This document shows, piece by piece, positions 6,526 to 12,996 of a stretch of 12,996 bases of DNA. The notes under the pieces were generated by a model. That model was given only the letters and a program-made list of their open reading frames with translations. It had not been told where the DNA came from and did no database searches. Positions within the stretch are counted from its first letter, which is position 1. Every line of letters starts with the position of its first letter. Made by a program: the position numbers and the translations under genes. Origin of the DNA: JBLIOB01 sp047639575 (lineage in GTDB: Bacteria; Bacteroidota; Bacteroidia; Flavobacteriales_D; Parvicellaceae); contig JBLIOB010000104.1 in the NCBI GenBank assembly GCA_047639575.1, positions 1-12,996 on the forward strand, written 5' to 3'.

Positions 6526-6609
6526 CGGAGAGACAGGGATTCGAACCCTGGCAGCGGTTACCCGCTGACAGATTAGCAATCTGCTCCATTACCACTCTGG
6601 CACCTCTCC
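6526..6609 (-). tRNA. tRNA-Ser (anticodon GCU)
   Basis: The 84-nt cloverleaf folds fully. The acceptor is GGAGAGG with TCTCTCC, one G-U pair at position 7-66, and discriminator G. The anticodon stem-loop is GCAGA-TTGCTAA-TCTGT, with GCU in the loop (reads AGC/AGU codons). The long variable arm is AGCGG-GTAA-CCGCT, which marks a class II tRNA, and the T arm is CAGGG-TTCGAAT-CCCTG. CCA is not encoded: the next bases are CAA, so it must be added by the CCA-adding enzyme. It has its own promoter (6640-6669) and terminator (6482-6516), so it appears to be a single-gene transcription unit. Confidence 0.97.
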
Positions 6610-6639
6610 TTTAATGACACCTCATTTGGTATCGGGGTG

Positions 6640-6669
6640 CAAATATACTCAAGGAAACTAGGTTTCAAA
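6640..6669 (-). promoter_or_regulatory. Bacteroidota-type promoter for tRNA-Ser
   Basis: On the - strand, TTTG (6669-6666), an 18-nt spacer and TATATTTG (6647-6640) match the Bacteroidota primary-sigma consensus TTTG / TAnnTTTG exactly. Transcription would begin a few bases downstream, about 25 nt before the tRNA 5' end. Confidence 0.75.
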
Positions 6670-6715
6670 ACGGTTACTTAAAAAATATAACCTATAAATA
6701 AAAAATGCTGCTAAA

Positions 6716-6747
6716 ACTGCCACAAGTGCAACCATTGGTTATTTTTG
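6716..6747 (+). promoter_or_regulatory. Possible promoter of the peptide ABC transporter operon
   Basis: TATTTTTG at 6740-6747 matches TAnnTTTG fully. The -33 element 20 nt upstream is weak (ACTG, 6716-6719). It would place the transcript start near 6752, about 20 nt before the ATG at 6774, and downstream of the alternative ATG at 6705. Confidence 0.4.
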
Positions 6748-6773
6748 TAATCAACACAACCAACTTAGGTCTC

Positions 6774-8537
6774 ATGCAAAAACTAATTTACTTACTTCCA
6801 TTTTTAATCCTATGCTCATGCGACCCTGGGGAAAACGGAAAAGGTAATAGTTTAAGTCATCAAAATGATTCGATTGGAGTTGTCGACAAAGATTTTGAAA
6901 TCGTTGCCCATATTGCCTCTGAACCTGACGGACTGCACCCTTTCAATAATGTATCATTAAACATGATCTATGTATTTGAAAGTATTCATCGAAGATTGTT
7001 TCGAGTTGATTTAAAAACGTTAAAGCTTATTCCTGATTTGGCAAATGAAATGCCCGAACAAATAGATTCGGTAAGTTTTAAATATACTATACGCCCGGAG
7101 CCTACTTGGGACGATGGGACTAGCTTAACTTCAGAGGACGTTAGATTTACCATGCTTATCGCAATGTGCCCATTAACTAATAATGCGCAAAAAAGAATGA
7201 TTTTATCGGACATTGTTGATTCTCTTGAAATTGTTGACAATCAATCACTGACTTATTACACTAATTACCCATATGCAGGGGCAAACCATTTATGGAATGA
7301 TATTCCTATTATTTCCAAGGAGTTTTATGATCCTGAAGGAAAGTTAGATGTGCTAAGATTTGGTGATTTCAAAGATCCCAAACATGTATACTCATCCGAT
7401 ATTAAAGAATGGTTTTTATCGTTCAATTCCAGAAAATATAGCCATGACCCTAAATTCATTAACGGGCTTGGAGCATACAAACTCACGGATTGGGAGGAAG
7501 AACAATACTTAACGGTGAAGCGGAAAGAAGATTGGTGGGGGGCAAACTCAACTAACATGTATGATCAAGCGAATCCGGCTATTATACATTATAAAGTAAT
7601 TTCAGATGAGCAAACTACAAATACTGCAATCCTAAATAATGAAATAGATGTTGCTTTTGCTTTAAGTAGTGTTGAAGCTCATGACTTACTTGAAAACGAG
7701 AAATTTAATGAGAACTTTCATTTTCAAAACGTGGACATTTTCGGCATGACTTTCATGGCAATTAATTCAAGACCCGGTCCAACTACTGGAAACCCCGTAT
7801 TAGCAGAAACTGAAGTAAGACAAGCTATGAGCCTTTCAACTCCATATGATGAAATCTTAGAATCCATTTACAACATGGGATCTAGGCAAGTTTCAATTGT
7901 TTGTGCACAAAGACCTTATTACCATCACGAACTGGAACTTCCTGCTTTAGACTTAAAAAAGGCAGCAGAAGTACTGGATCAAGCTGGCTGGATTGACCTA
8001 AACGGTGATGGTGTCAGGGAAAAAATGCTAAATGGTAAACCAACCGATTTAGAGTTTGAATTAGGATACATTGACAACCCTAGCTTTAAAACCATCGTAG
8101 ATTTAATCGCGCAATCATACCTTCAAGTTGGAATTAAAGCAAACTTAAAGGCGACCGATGCTGGCAGTATGTTTCCAATGTTATTTGCTCAGAAGTTCGA
8201 TGCGTTTGTTACTAGTCTAGTCCCTGATGGCGGGTTTGAAGATTTATCTCAAATTCTCCATACTTCACAATGGGAACAGAAACAATTCAATTTTACCGGA
8301 TTCGGAAATGTGACAACAGATAGTATCTTGGAAAAAATTAATACTACGTTCGACATCACTGAAAGACACGATCTATTTAGGAGCCTTCAAGAACACTTTA
8401 ACCAACAAAACACTTTCATCATGTTGTTTGGAGTCCAAAGGAAAATTGCAATCAGTAAAAAATTCAAAAATTTAGAATGTTTCGCAGAGAAACCTTCAAT
8501 TTTACTACATACGATTGAAAAAGCAACAGATAATTAG
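6774..8537 (+). CDS. Peptide/nickel ABC transporter solute-binding lipoprotein
   Basis: I chose the ATG at 6774 (587 residues) because it begins a lipoprotein signal, MQKLIYLLPFLILCSC, with lipobox L-C-S-C16. The frame has an earlier ATG at 6705, but that would bury the signal behind 23 residues and would precede the likely promoter. The mature protein belongs to the SBP_bac_5 (DppA/OppA-type) family. It shows EPDGLHPFNNVSLNMIYVFE near the N-terminus, then LKLIPDLANEMPE, TWDDGTSLTSEDVRFTM, and the late hallmark AAEVLDQAGWIDLNGDGVRE. It should capture oligopeptides or similar ligands for the two permeases that follow (22-nt gap, same strand). The length is slightly above the roughly 530 of E. 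coli homologues. Ligand identity cannot be read from the sequence. Confidence 0.9.
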   Translation: MQKLIYLLPFLILCSCDPGENGKGNSLSHQNDSIGVVDKDFEIVAHIASEPDGLHPFNNVSLNMIYVFESIHRRLFRVDLKTLKLIPDLANEMPEQIDSVSFKYTIRPEPTWDDGTSLTSEDVRFTMLIAMCPLTNNAQKRMILSDIVDSLEIVDNQSLTYYTNYPYAGANHLWNDIPIISKEFYDPEGKLDVLRFGDFKDPKHVYSSDIKEWFLSFNSRKYSHDPKFINGLGAYKLTDWEEEQYLTVKRKEDWWGANSTNMYDQANPAIIHYKVISDEQTTNTAILNNEIDVAFALSSVEAHDLLENEKFNENFHFQNVDIFGMTFMAINSRPGPTTGNPVLAETEVRQAMSLSTPYDEILESIYNMGSRQVSIVCAQRPYYHHELELPALDLKKAAEVLDQAGWIDLNGDGVREKMLNGKPTDLEFELGYIDNPSFKTIVDLIAQSYLQVGIKANLKATDAGSMFPMLFAQKFDAFVTSLVPDGGFEDLSQILHTSQWEQKQFNFTGFGNVTTDSILEKINTTFDITERHDLFRSLQEHFNQQNTFIMLFGVQRKIAISKKFKNLECFAEKPSILLHTIEKATDN

Positions 8538-8559
8538 TCAATTATTGATACTTTGAGCT

Positions 8560-9939
8560 ATGCTCAAATTTGTTGCAAAAAGACTTCTTCGATTTATACC
8601 AGTCTTATTCTGTATTTCATTTCTTGGCTTCCTGTTAACTTCAGTAATGCCGGGAGATCCTGTTGAGCAGATTCTAATTGCCCGTTATGGTGTTGGAATG
8701 AACAATTCAGTACTCAACTCCGATCAAATCAAATCTGATTTACGAAGTGAAATGGGTCTAGATCAAGCTATATTTTATTTTTCCATCAACGCTTATAGTC
8801 AAAGCGATACACTATACAAAGTATCTAATCCATACCTCCGGAATGCAATGGCCAGACTAACTGATCAATATGGTTGTTGGCCAGAAATTCAAGACTACTT
8901 TATTCATATCAATTCTTCTTTAAACTCCAGCCCTGAAATTCAAAATGAACTAAAAACATTGCTAATTGAATATGATACAGAAGGTATTATTTCATTAATC
9001 GAAAAGATCAATAATAAAACACCCTTAGTTGGTTCAAGTATCACTTCAAAGTTTACAACCATTAAAAACGCTCAATCCTCGTTTGGAAATTACATCCCAA
9101 CTATTAACCTTCATGGTGCTAGCAATCAATACCATACATGGCTATTTGGAGATAGTCGGAATAGAAAAGGAATAATACGAGGAGACTTTGGAGTCTCTTT
9201 CAAAACAGGAGAACCCGTGAGTGATTTTGTATGGAAAAAAATTGGATACTCTTTAGAACTAATCTTCTTCGCAATGATTCTTGCTTTTGCAATAGCGATC
9301 CCAACGGGAATGAGACTCTCGAGGCTCAGATCTAAGAGAGCTCAAAACTTATTATCGATACCAGTATATCTCCTTTATTCAATTCCTGGATATTTAGGTG
9401 CAACCCTTTTAATTTTCTTTTTTGCCAATGACCAAGCCTTGCACTGGTTTCCTGAAAGTGGACTATATCCTATTGGCTATCATGCTGCGGATCATTCCTA
9501 TTTTGAAAACTTAGTAACTGGCTTGCCCTATATGATTCTACCTATGATCACTTTTGGCTATAGTGCATTTTCGTTTATATCTAAGCTTTCAAAAAACTTA
9601 AGCCAAGAGGAACTTCAATTTGACTATGTCCAAACAGCTTATGCCAAGGGACTGTCGAGTAGCCAAGTTCAACGCAAACATATTCTTAAAAACATATTGG
9701 TTCCTTTAATCACTTTATTCACTCAAATATTACCTGCTGCCGTTGGAGGCACCTTGGTTGTTGAACTAATTTTCCAGTATCCAGGACTTGGGAAAACAGT
9801 TTATGATGCTGCCTTAAACTCCAATTACCCAGTAATAATTGCCGTTTTTACAATCACCGGTATTTTTACTTTATCAGCCTATTTTATTGCTGATTTGCTC
9901 TATGCATTTGTAAACCCCAAACTCCGACATCAAAAATGA
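8560..9939 (+). CDS. DppB-like ABC transporter permease with large periplasmic insertion
   Basis: This protein has 459 residues, against about 310-340 for E. coli DppB/OppB. The N-terminal membrane helix and signature (RFIPVLFCISFLGFLLTSVM then PGDPVEQIL) are classic for this family. A long hydrophilic stretch (residues about 33-225) separates helix 1 from helix 2 (SLELIFFAMILAFAIAIPTG); it adds well over 100 residues compared with the usual loop and should lie in the periplasm. Helices 3-6 follow. The EAA loop that docks to the ATPase is present at about residues 355-385 (DYVQTAYAKGLSSSQVQRKH). Its stop overlaps the next permease start (ATGA). It forms the channel together with the next gene; the ATPases must be encoded elsewhere. 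Confidence 0.9.
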   Translation: MLKFVAKRLLRFIPVLFCISFLGFLLTSVMPGDPVEQILIARYGVGMNNSVLNSDQIKSDLRSEMGLDQAIFYFSINAYSQSDTLYKVSNPYLRNAMARLTDQYGCWPEIQDYFIHINSSLNSSPEIQNELKTLLIEYDTEGIISLIEKINNKTPLVGSSITSKFTTIKNAQSSFGNYIPTINLHGASNQYHTWLFGDSRNRKGIIRGDFGVSFKTGEPVSDFVWKKIGYSLELIFFAMILAFAIAIPTGMRLSRLRSKRAQNLLSIPVYLLYSIPGYLGATLLIFFFANDQALHWFPESGLYPIGYHAADHSYFENLVTGLPYMILPMITFGYSAFSFISKLSKNLSQEELQFDYVQTAYAKGLSSSQVQRKHILKNILVPLITLFTQILPAAVGGTLVVELIFQYPGLGKTVYDAALNSNYPVIIAVFTITGIFTLSAYFIADLLYAFVNPKLRHQK

Positions 9940-11204
9940 GTTTAGGATTCAAAAATATAAAAAACGTGATAAGAAAACGAGGTGTAAAATGGGAAGTTCG
10001 AGCCTTACTTTTGTTTTTGATTGTTTCGTTCTTATCCCCTGTTATCACAAACAACAAACCAATATTCTGTACCGTAAACGGTCAGTCATACTATCCAGCT
10101 CTATCTGAATTATTTGGATCTACCAGTGCAGTTAATGTAGATGGTAAACTTTTCACTTCTAGCTCCGACTGGAATACCATAACGTACGAATCAGTGCTTT
10201 GGGCTCCGTTAAAAAATGGCCCGCTATATAATGACAAAGCGAATAAGGATTTTCAGTCGCCACTAGCTTCAAGTGTAGATGAAAATGATGCTCCTCTTGG
10301 GTTTCGGGAACAACATTTATTAGGAACAAACAGACAAGGAAATGATGTGTTCTCCAATTTATTGGGCGGGATTAAATATAGCCTCATCATTGGCGTCTGC
10401 GCTATTTTAATTGCTTCTATAATTGGAATATTTCTTGGCGCCATATCAGGTTTTTACCTGGACCGTTTTGAAATGGGAAAGATTCAAGCCATTGGGATTG
10501 CCGTTGCAATTATCCCCGCTTGGTTCTATGGGTTTTCAACTCGCAGTTATTCAATAGTTGACGGTTTTGAGCAAAGTCCCTTGAACGGCACCTTACAATT
10601 GCTTTTTTCTCTTGCGATTTTCTTTGTGATTATATTCTCTTTAGGCTGGTGTGGTAAAAAGCTGGATAAAAAACTTAAAACGAAACCATTCAACTTGAAT
10701 ATAGATGGTCTGATTACTGGGCTAACTGAAGTTTTCTCTTCTGTTCCACGAATAATCCTAATCGTTACTATCGCTGCAATTTCAGGAGAAAAAAGCACAC
10801 TAGTTCTGATTTTAATTCTAGGATTAACAAGTTGGCCAGCTTTTGCTCGGATTACTCGTGCGGAAGTAATGAGGCTAAAACAAAAACCCTTTATAGATTC
10901 AGCAGTTGTTTCAGGTGTCCCAGATCGAAAAATAATTTCAGTTCATATTCTGAAAAATGCGCTACCTACACTTGTCGTGGGAATTGCTTTTGGTATAGGG
11001 AGTGTAATTCTTGTAGAATCAGCATTATCGTTTCTGAACATTGGAGTGCCGGACAACACTCCGACTTTGGGAGCTATTTTAAGATCGGGTCGGGAGCATA
11101 TACAAGCTTGGTGGTTGATAGTTTTCCCAGGGCTTGCGATCTTTTTGCTCATTTACTTGTTTAACAGAATAGGCGATAAAATTGCAGAACGATCAAACAC
11201 ATAA
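9936..11204 (+). CDS. DppC-like ABC transporter permease with extra hydrophobic segments
   Basis: This protein has 422 residues, against about 300 for E. coli DppC. Helix 1 is at about 21-38, followed by a periplasmic stretch of about 100 residues containing HLLGTNRQGNDVFSNLLGG (residues 127-145), the family's LGT-D-x-x-G-R-D-like motif. Helix 2 (148-173) is followed by an unusual insertion at about 174-256 with two hydrophobic segments (183-200 and 219-238). The family pattern then resumes (DGLITGLTEVFSSVPRIILI). The EAA loop is at about 319-346 (FIDSAVVSGVPDRKIISVHI), and two more helices end the protein. It overlaps the DppB-like gene by 4 nt and partners it. It is the last gene of the transporter operon. 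No clear terminator is seen in the 71-nt gap that follows. Confidence 0.9.
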   Translation: MSLGFKNIKNVIRKRGVKWEVRALLLFLIVSFLSPVITNNKPIFCTVNGQSYYPALSELFGSTSAVNVDGKLFTSSSDWNTITYESVLWAPLKNGPLYNDKANKDFQSPLASSVDENDAPLGFREQHLLGTNRQGNDVFSNLLGGIKYSLIIGVCAILIASIIGIFLGAISGFYLDRFEMGKIQAIGIAVAIIPAWFYGFSTRSYSIVDGFEQSPLNGTLQLLFSLAIFFVIIFSLGWCGKKLDKKLKTKPFNLNIDGLITGLTEVFSSVPRIILIVTIAAISGEKSTLVLILILGLTSWPAFARITRAEVMRLKQKPFIDSAVVSGVPDRKIISVHILKNALPTLVVGIAFGIGSVILVESALSFLNIGVPDNTPTLGAILRSGREHIQAWWLIVFPGLAIFLLIYLFNRIGDKIAERSNT

Positions 11205-11220
11205 ACCGACCCTCAAATTC

Positions 11221-11251
11221 TTTCAAATCCGATTGGATTTAGCTACATTCG
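11221..11251 (+). promoter_or_regulatory. Likely promoter of the thiolase gene, with a palindrome in the spacer
   Basis: TTTC (11221-11224), a 19-nt spacer and TACATTCG (11244-11251) match TTTG / TAnnTTTG with one mismatch in each box. Transcription would start near 11257, about 20 nt before the ATG. The spacer contains AAATCC-GATT-GGATTT (11225-11240), a 6-bp inverted repeat placed where an operator could act. Confidence 0.4.
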
Positions 11252-11275
11252 TGGGCAAATTTTCCATTAATAATT

Positions 11276-12451
11276 ATGAACGAAGTATATATAGTATCAG
11301 CAGCTAGAACCCCAATGGGGAGTTTCGGAGGCGCACTTTCAACAGTACCTGCCACAACTCTTGGCTCAACAGCTATCAAAGGAGCGCTTGGCAAGGCCGG
11401 GATTGACCCATCTTTAGTAGAAGAGGTTTTTATGGGCAATGTTCTTCAGGCAAATTTAGGTCAAGCTCCTGCACGACAGGCAGCTATGTTTGCAGGAATA
11501 CCTGAAAATGTTCCTTGTACTACTATCAATAAAGTTTGTGCTTCTGGAATGAAGTCTATCTCACTTGGAGCTCAGTCAATTATGCTGGGACATAATGATG
11601 TAGTAGTTGTTGGTGGAATGGAGAACATGAGTTCAGTACCTCATTATTTCATGGCAAGAAACCCAATTAAACTTGGAAATGGTAAAATGATTGACGGTAT
11701 GGTTAATGATGGCCTTACTGATGTTTACAATAAAGTTCACATGGGAGTATGCGCTGAAAAGTGCGCAAAGGAACATGAGTTCTCAAGAGAAGATCAAGAT
11801 AATTTTGCAATCGAGTCGTATAACAGATCTGCAGCTGCGTGGGCAGATGGAAAGTTTAACGATGAAATTGTTCCAGTTGAAGTGCCACAACGAAGAGGTG
11901 ATGCTCTTATTATTTCTGAAGATGAAGAGTACAAAAATGTTAAAATGGAAAAAATACCTCAATTAAGACCGGTATTTGATAAAGAAGGAACTGTTACTGC
12001 GGCAAATGCTTCAACTCTGAATGATGGTGCAAGTGCATTAATTCTGATGAGTAAGAAAAAAGCTGATGAATTAGGAATTACCCCTATCGCTAAAATTAGA
12101 GGGTTTGCTGATGCAGCTCATGCTCCGGAATGGTTTACTACTGCACCTTCAAAAGCAATTCCAAAAGCTTTATCTAACGCTGGATTAGAAATTGGAGATA
12201 TTGACTATTGGGAATTAAATCAAGCTTTCGCTGTTGTCGGATTAGCCAATTCAAAAATACTAGGTTTAGACCCTAGCAAAGTTGATGTTAATGGTGGAGC
12301 TGTAGCCTTAGGCCATCCACTAGGAAGTTCTGGATCTAGAATTATCGTAACCTTAATCAATGTTTTAAAGCAAAACGGTGGAAAGCTAGGTGCTGCGGGG
12401 ATCTGTAACGGAGGTGGAGGAGCATCTGCCATGGTTATTGAGAACATATAA
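11276..12451 (+). CDS. Acetyl-CoA C-acetyltransferase (thiolase II)
   Basis: This protein has 391 residues, the standard thiolase length. The nucleophile is Cys88 in INKVCASGMKS. The second catalytic set is His347 in NGGAVALGHPLGSSGSR and Cys377 in GICNGGGGASAM. The motif ELNQAFAVV is also conserved. The enzyme condenses two acetyl-CoA to acetoacetyl-CoA or runs the reverse thiolysis; it acts in the cytoplasm in ketone-body, butyrate or isoprenoid-precursor metabolism. Overall similarity suggests an AtoB/PhaA-type biosynthetic or degradative acetyl-CoA thiolase. A longer-chain 3-ketoacyl-CoA thiolase cannot be excluded from motifs alone. No FadB-like or other fatty-acid gene lies beside it in the window. 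It has its own likely promoter and a strong terminator, so it looks monocistronic. Confidence 0.93.
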   Translation: MNEVYIVSAARTPMGSFGGALSTVPATTLGSTAIKGALGKAGIDPSLVEEVFMGNVLQANLGQAPARQAAMFAGIPENVPCTTINKVCASGMKSISLGAQSIMLGHNDVVVVGGMENMSSVPHYFMARNPIKLGNGKMIDGMVNDGLTDVYNKVHMGVCAEKCAKEHEFSREDQDNFAIESYNRSAAAWADGKFNDEIVPVEVPQRRGDALIISEDEEYKNVKMEKIPQLRPVFDKEGTVTAANASTLNDGASALILMSKKKADELGITPIAKIRGFADAAHAPEWFTTAPSKAIPKALSNAGLEIGDIDYWELNQAFAVVGLANSKILGLDPSKVDVNGGAVALGHPLGSSGSRIIVTLINVLKQNGGKLGAAGICNGGGGASAMVIENI

Positions 12452-12475
12452 AATTTAATTGGCATCAATTAATAG

Positions 12476-12507
12476 AAAAGGGCGGTCATTGTGACCGCCC
12501 TTTTTTT
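12476..12507 (+). terminator. Rho-independent terminator after thiolase
   Basis: The perfect stem GGGCGGTCA / TGACCGCCC (12480-12488 and 12492-12500) has loop TTG and is followed by seven T. Four A before the stem can pair with the first four T, extending it to 13 bp. It is strong on the + strand and probably weaker in reverse. Confidence 0.93.
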
Positions 12508-12519
12508 ATTTTTACTGAA

Positions 12520-12996
12520 ATGATCATCATTACTTACACTACAGAATACAGGTCCGCTGGAGATAAATTCCAAAGGGTTGCCGAAACGATGGCAGAAGAA
12601 TTACATGCTCATGGTGAAGTAAAGTGCGTAAAGATTGAGAGTAAGCGGGATTTAAAAGAGATATTTTTCAATCTAGAAAATGCAAATCAAACAATTTCAG
12701 AATTTCATTTCGTTGGTCATTCTGGAATGTATGGTCCTATGTTCGGAACTGAAAGCTACCCAGAGCAATTTAGCCCACACGAATGGAGAAATTTGAAGAT
12801 CCCATTTAGCGAAAACGGCAAGGCCTACTTCCACTGTTGTAGATCAGCACGATGGTTTGCGAATTTTTTCGCGCAAACGTTCAAAACTGAAACTTACGGC
12901 TACAATTGGTATACCACTTTCAGCAAAAGCCCTGTCAAATTCCGAAAAGAATGGAAAGAAACTGGAAGTCTGTATTCAATTGGATGCAAAGGCAGA
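12520..12996 (+). CDS. Unidentified protein with caspase/CHAT-like His-Cys pattern (3' partial)
   Basis: An open frame starts at ATG 12520 and runs off the window end with no stop; 159 residues are visible. It starts with a likely beta strand (MIIITYTTEYRSAGDKFQRV). It then has EFHFVGHSGMYG (His67) and KAYFHCCRSARWFANFFAQT (Cys106 and Cys107), followed by TYGYNWYTTFS. A hydrophobic strand ending in G-H-S-G, and a second strand ending in Cys then R-S, is the layout of clan CD peptidase folds (caspase, gingipain, CHAT), in which His and Cys form the dyad. This is pattern recognition only; the protein may be inactive or unrelated. What follows beyond the window, including a possible second domain, is unknown. 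It begins only 12 nt after the thiolase terminator's T-tract, with no visible promoter between. Confidence 0.7.
   Translation, partial: MIIITYTTEYRSAGDKFQRVAETMAEELHAHGEVKCVKIESKRDLKEIFFNLENANQTISEFHFVGHSGMYGPMFGTESYPEQFSPHEWRNLKIPFSENGKAYFHCCRSARWFANFFAQTFKTETYGYNWYTTFSKSPVKFRKEWKETGSLYSIGCKGR

Noticed and set aside
6407..6595. 62-codon - strand frame running through tRNA-Ser
   Set aside because: It starts within the tRNA gene, whose cloverleaf, promoter and terminator are all clear.
6526..6609. tRNA-Ser as an integration (att) site for a mobile island
   Set aside because: I found no direct repeat of the tRNA 3' end elsewhere in the window and no integrase gene, so integration is not supported.
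6705..6773. Upstream ATG of the solute-binding protein
   Set aside because: It would put 23 residues before a well-formed lipoprotein signal and lies upstream of the best TAnnTTTG match.
10832..11164. 110-codon + strand frame inside the DppC-like permease
   Set aside because: It is a different frame of a well-conserved permease region containing the EAA loop; cysteine/serine-rich shadow composition.
11691..11966. 91-codon + strand frame inside the thiolase
   Set aside because: It is an out-of-frame shadow of a thiolase with all catalytic motifs intact.
1..12996. CRISPR array, insertion sequence, prophage or known defence operon
   Set aside because: I saw no regularly spaced repeats, transposase, integrase or phage genes. 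The only candidate for an unusual system is the cut-off gene at 12520.

Overview
The window comes from a low-GC bacterium, most probably Bacteroidota (a Flavobacteriales- or Cytophagales-like marine or aquatic type). The evidence is a complete Bat (aerotolerance) gene order, Bacteroidota-style promoters (TTTG then TAnnTTTG), starts that mostly lack a Shine-Dalgarno, and families typical of the phylum such as DUF2490 outer-membrane proteins. I cannot name the species.

Region 1 (1-4300, + strand) is the tail of a Bat operon: batB (5' end cut off by the window), batC, batD and batE. The genes overlap by 1 to 8 nt and must be one transcript. They encode membrane-anchored von Willebrand A, TPR, Ig-like and SH3 proteins thought to form a periplasm-facing complex.

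Region 2 (4293-6161, - strand) runs convergent to it. In transcription order it holds a Crp/Fnr-type regulator with an FNR-like set of cysteines, a small lipoprotein, and a DUF2490 beta-barrel protein translationally coupled to the lipoprotein.

Region 3 (6162-6773) has no convincing protein gene. It holds a GC-rich patch with two 36-nt direct repeats, a nested palindromic element of about 140 bp lying flush against the 3' end of a tRNA-Ser(GCU) gene (- strand), that tRNA's terminator and consensus promoter, and the leader of the next operon.

Region 4 (6774-11204, + strand) is a peptide/nickel-type ABC importer: a lipoprotein solute-binding protein and two DppB/DppC-like permeases, both with large insertions. 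No ATPase gene is present here.

Region 5 (11276-12996, + strand) is a thiolase with its own likely promoter and a strong terminator. Only 12 nt after the terminator's T-tract begins a gene cut off at the window end. Its visible 159 residues carry a His/Cys pattern resembling clan CD (caspase/CHAT-like) proteins. This partial gene, the palindromic tRNA-flanking element and the FNR-like regulator are the parts most worth a second look.
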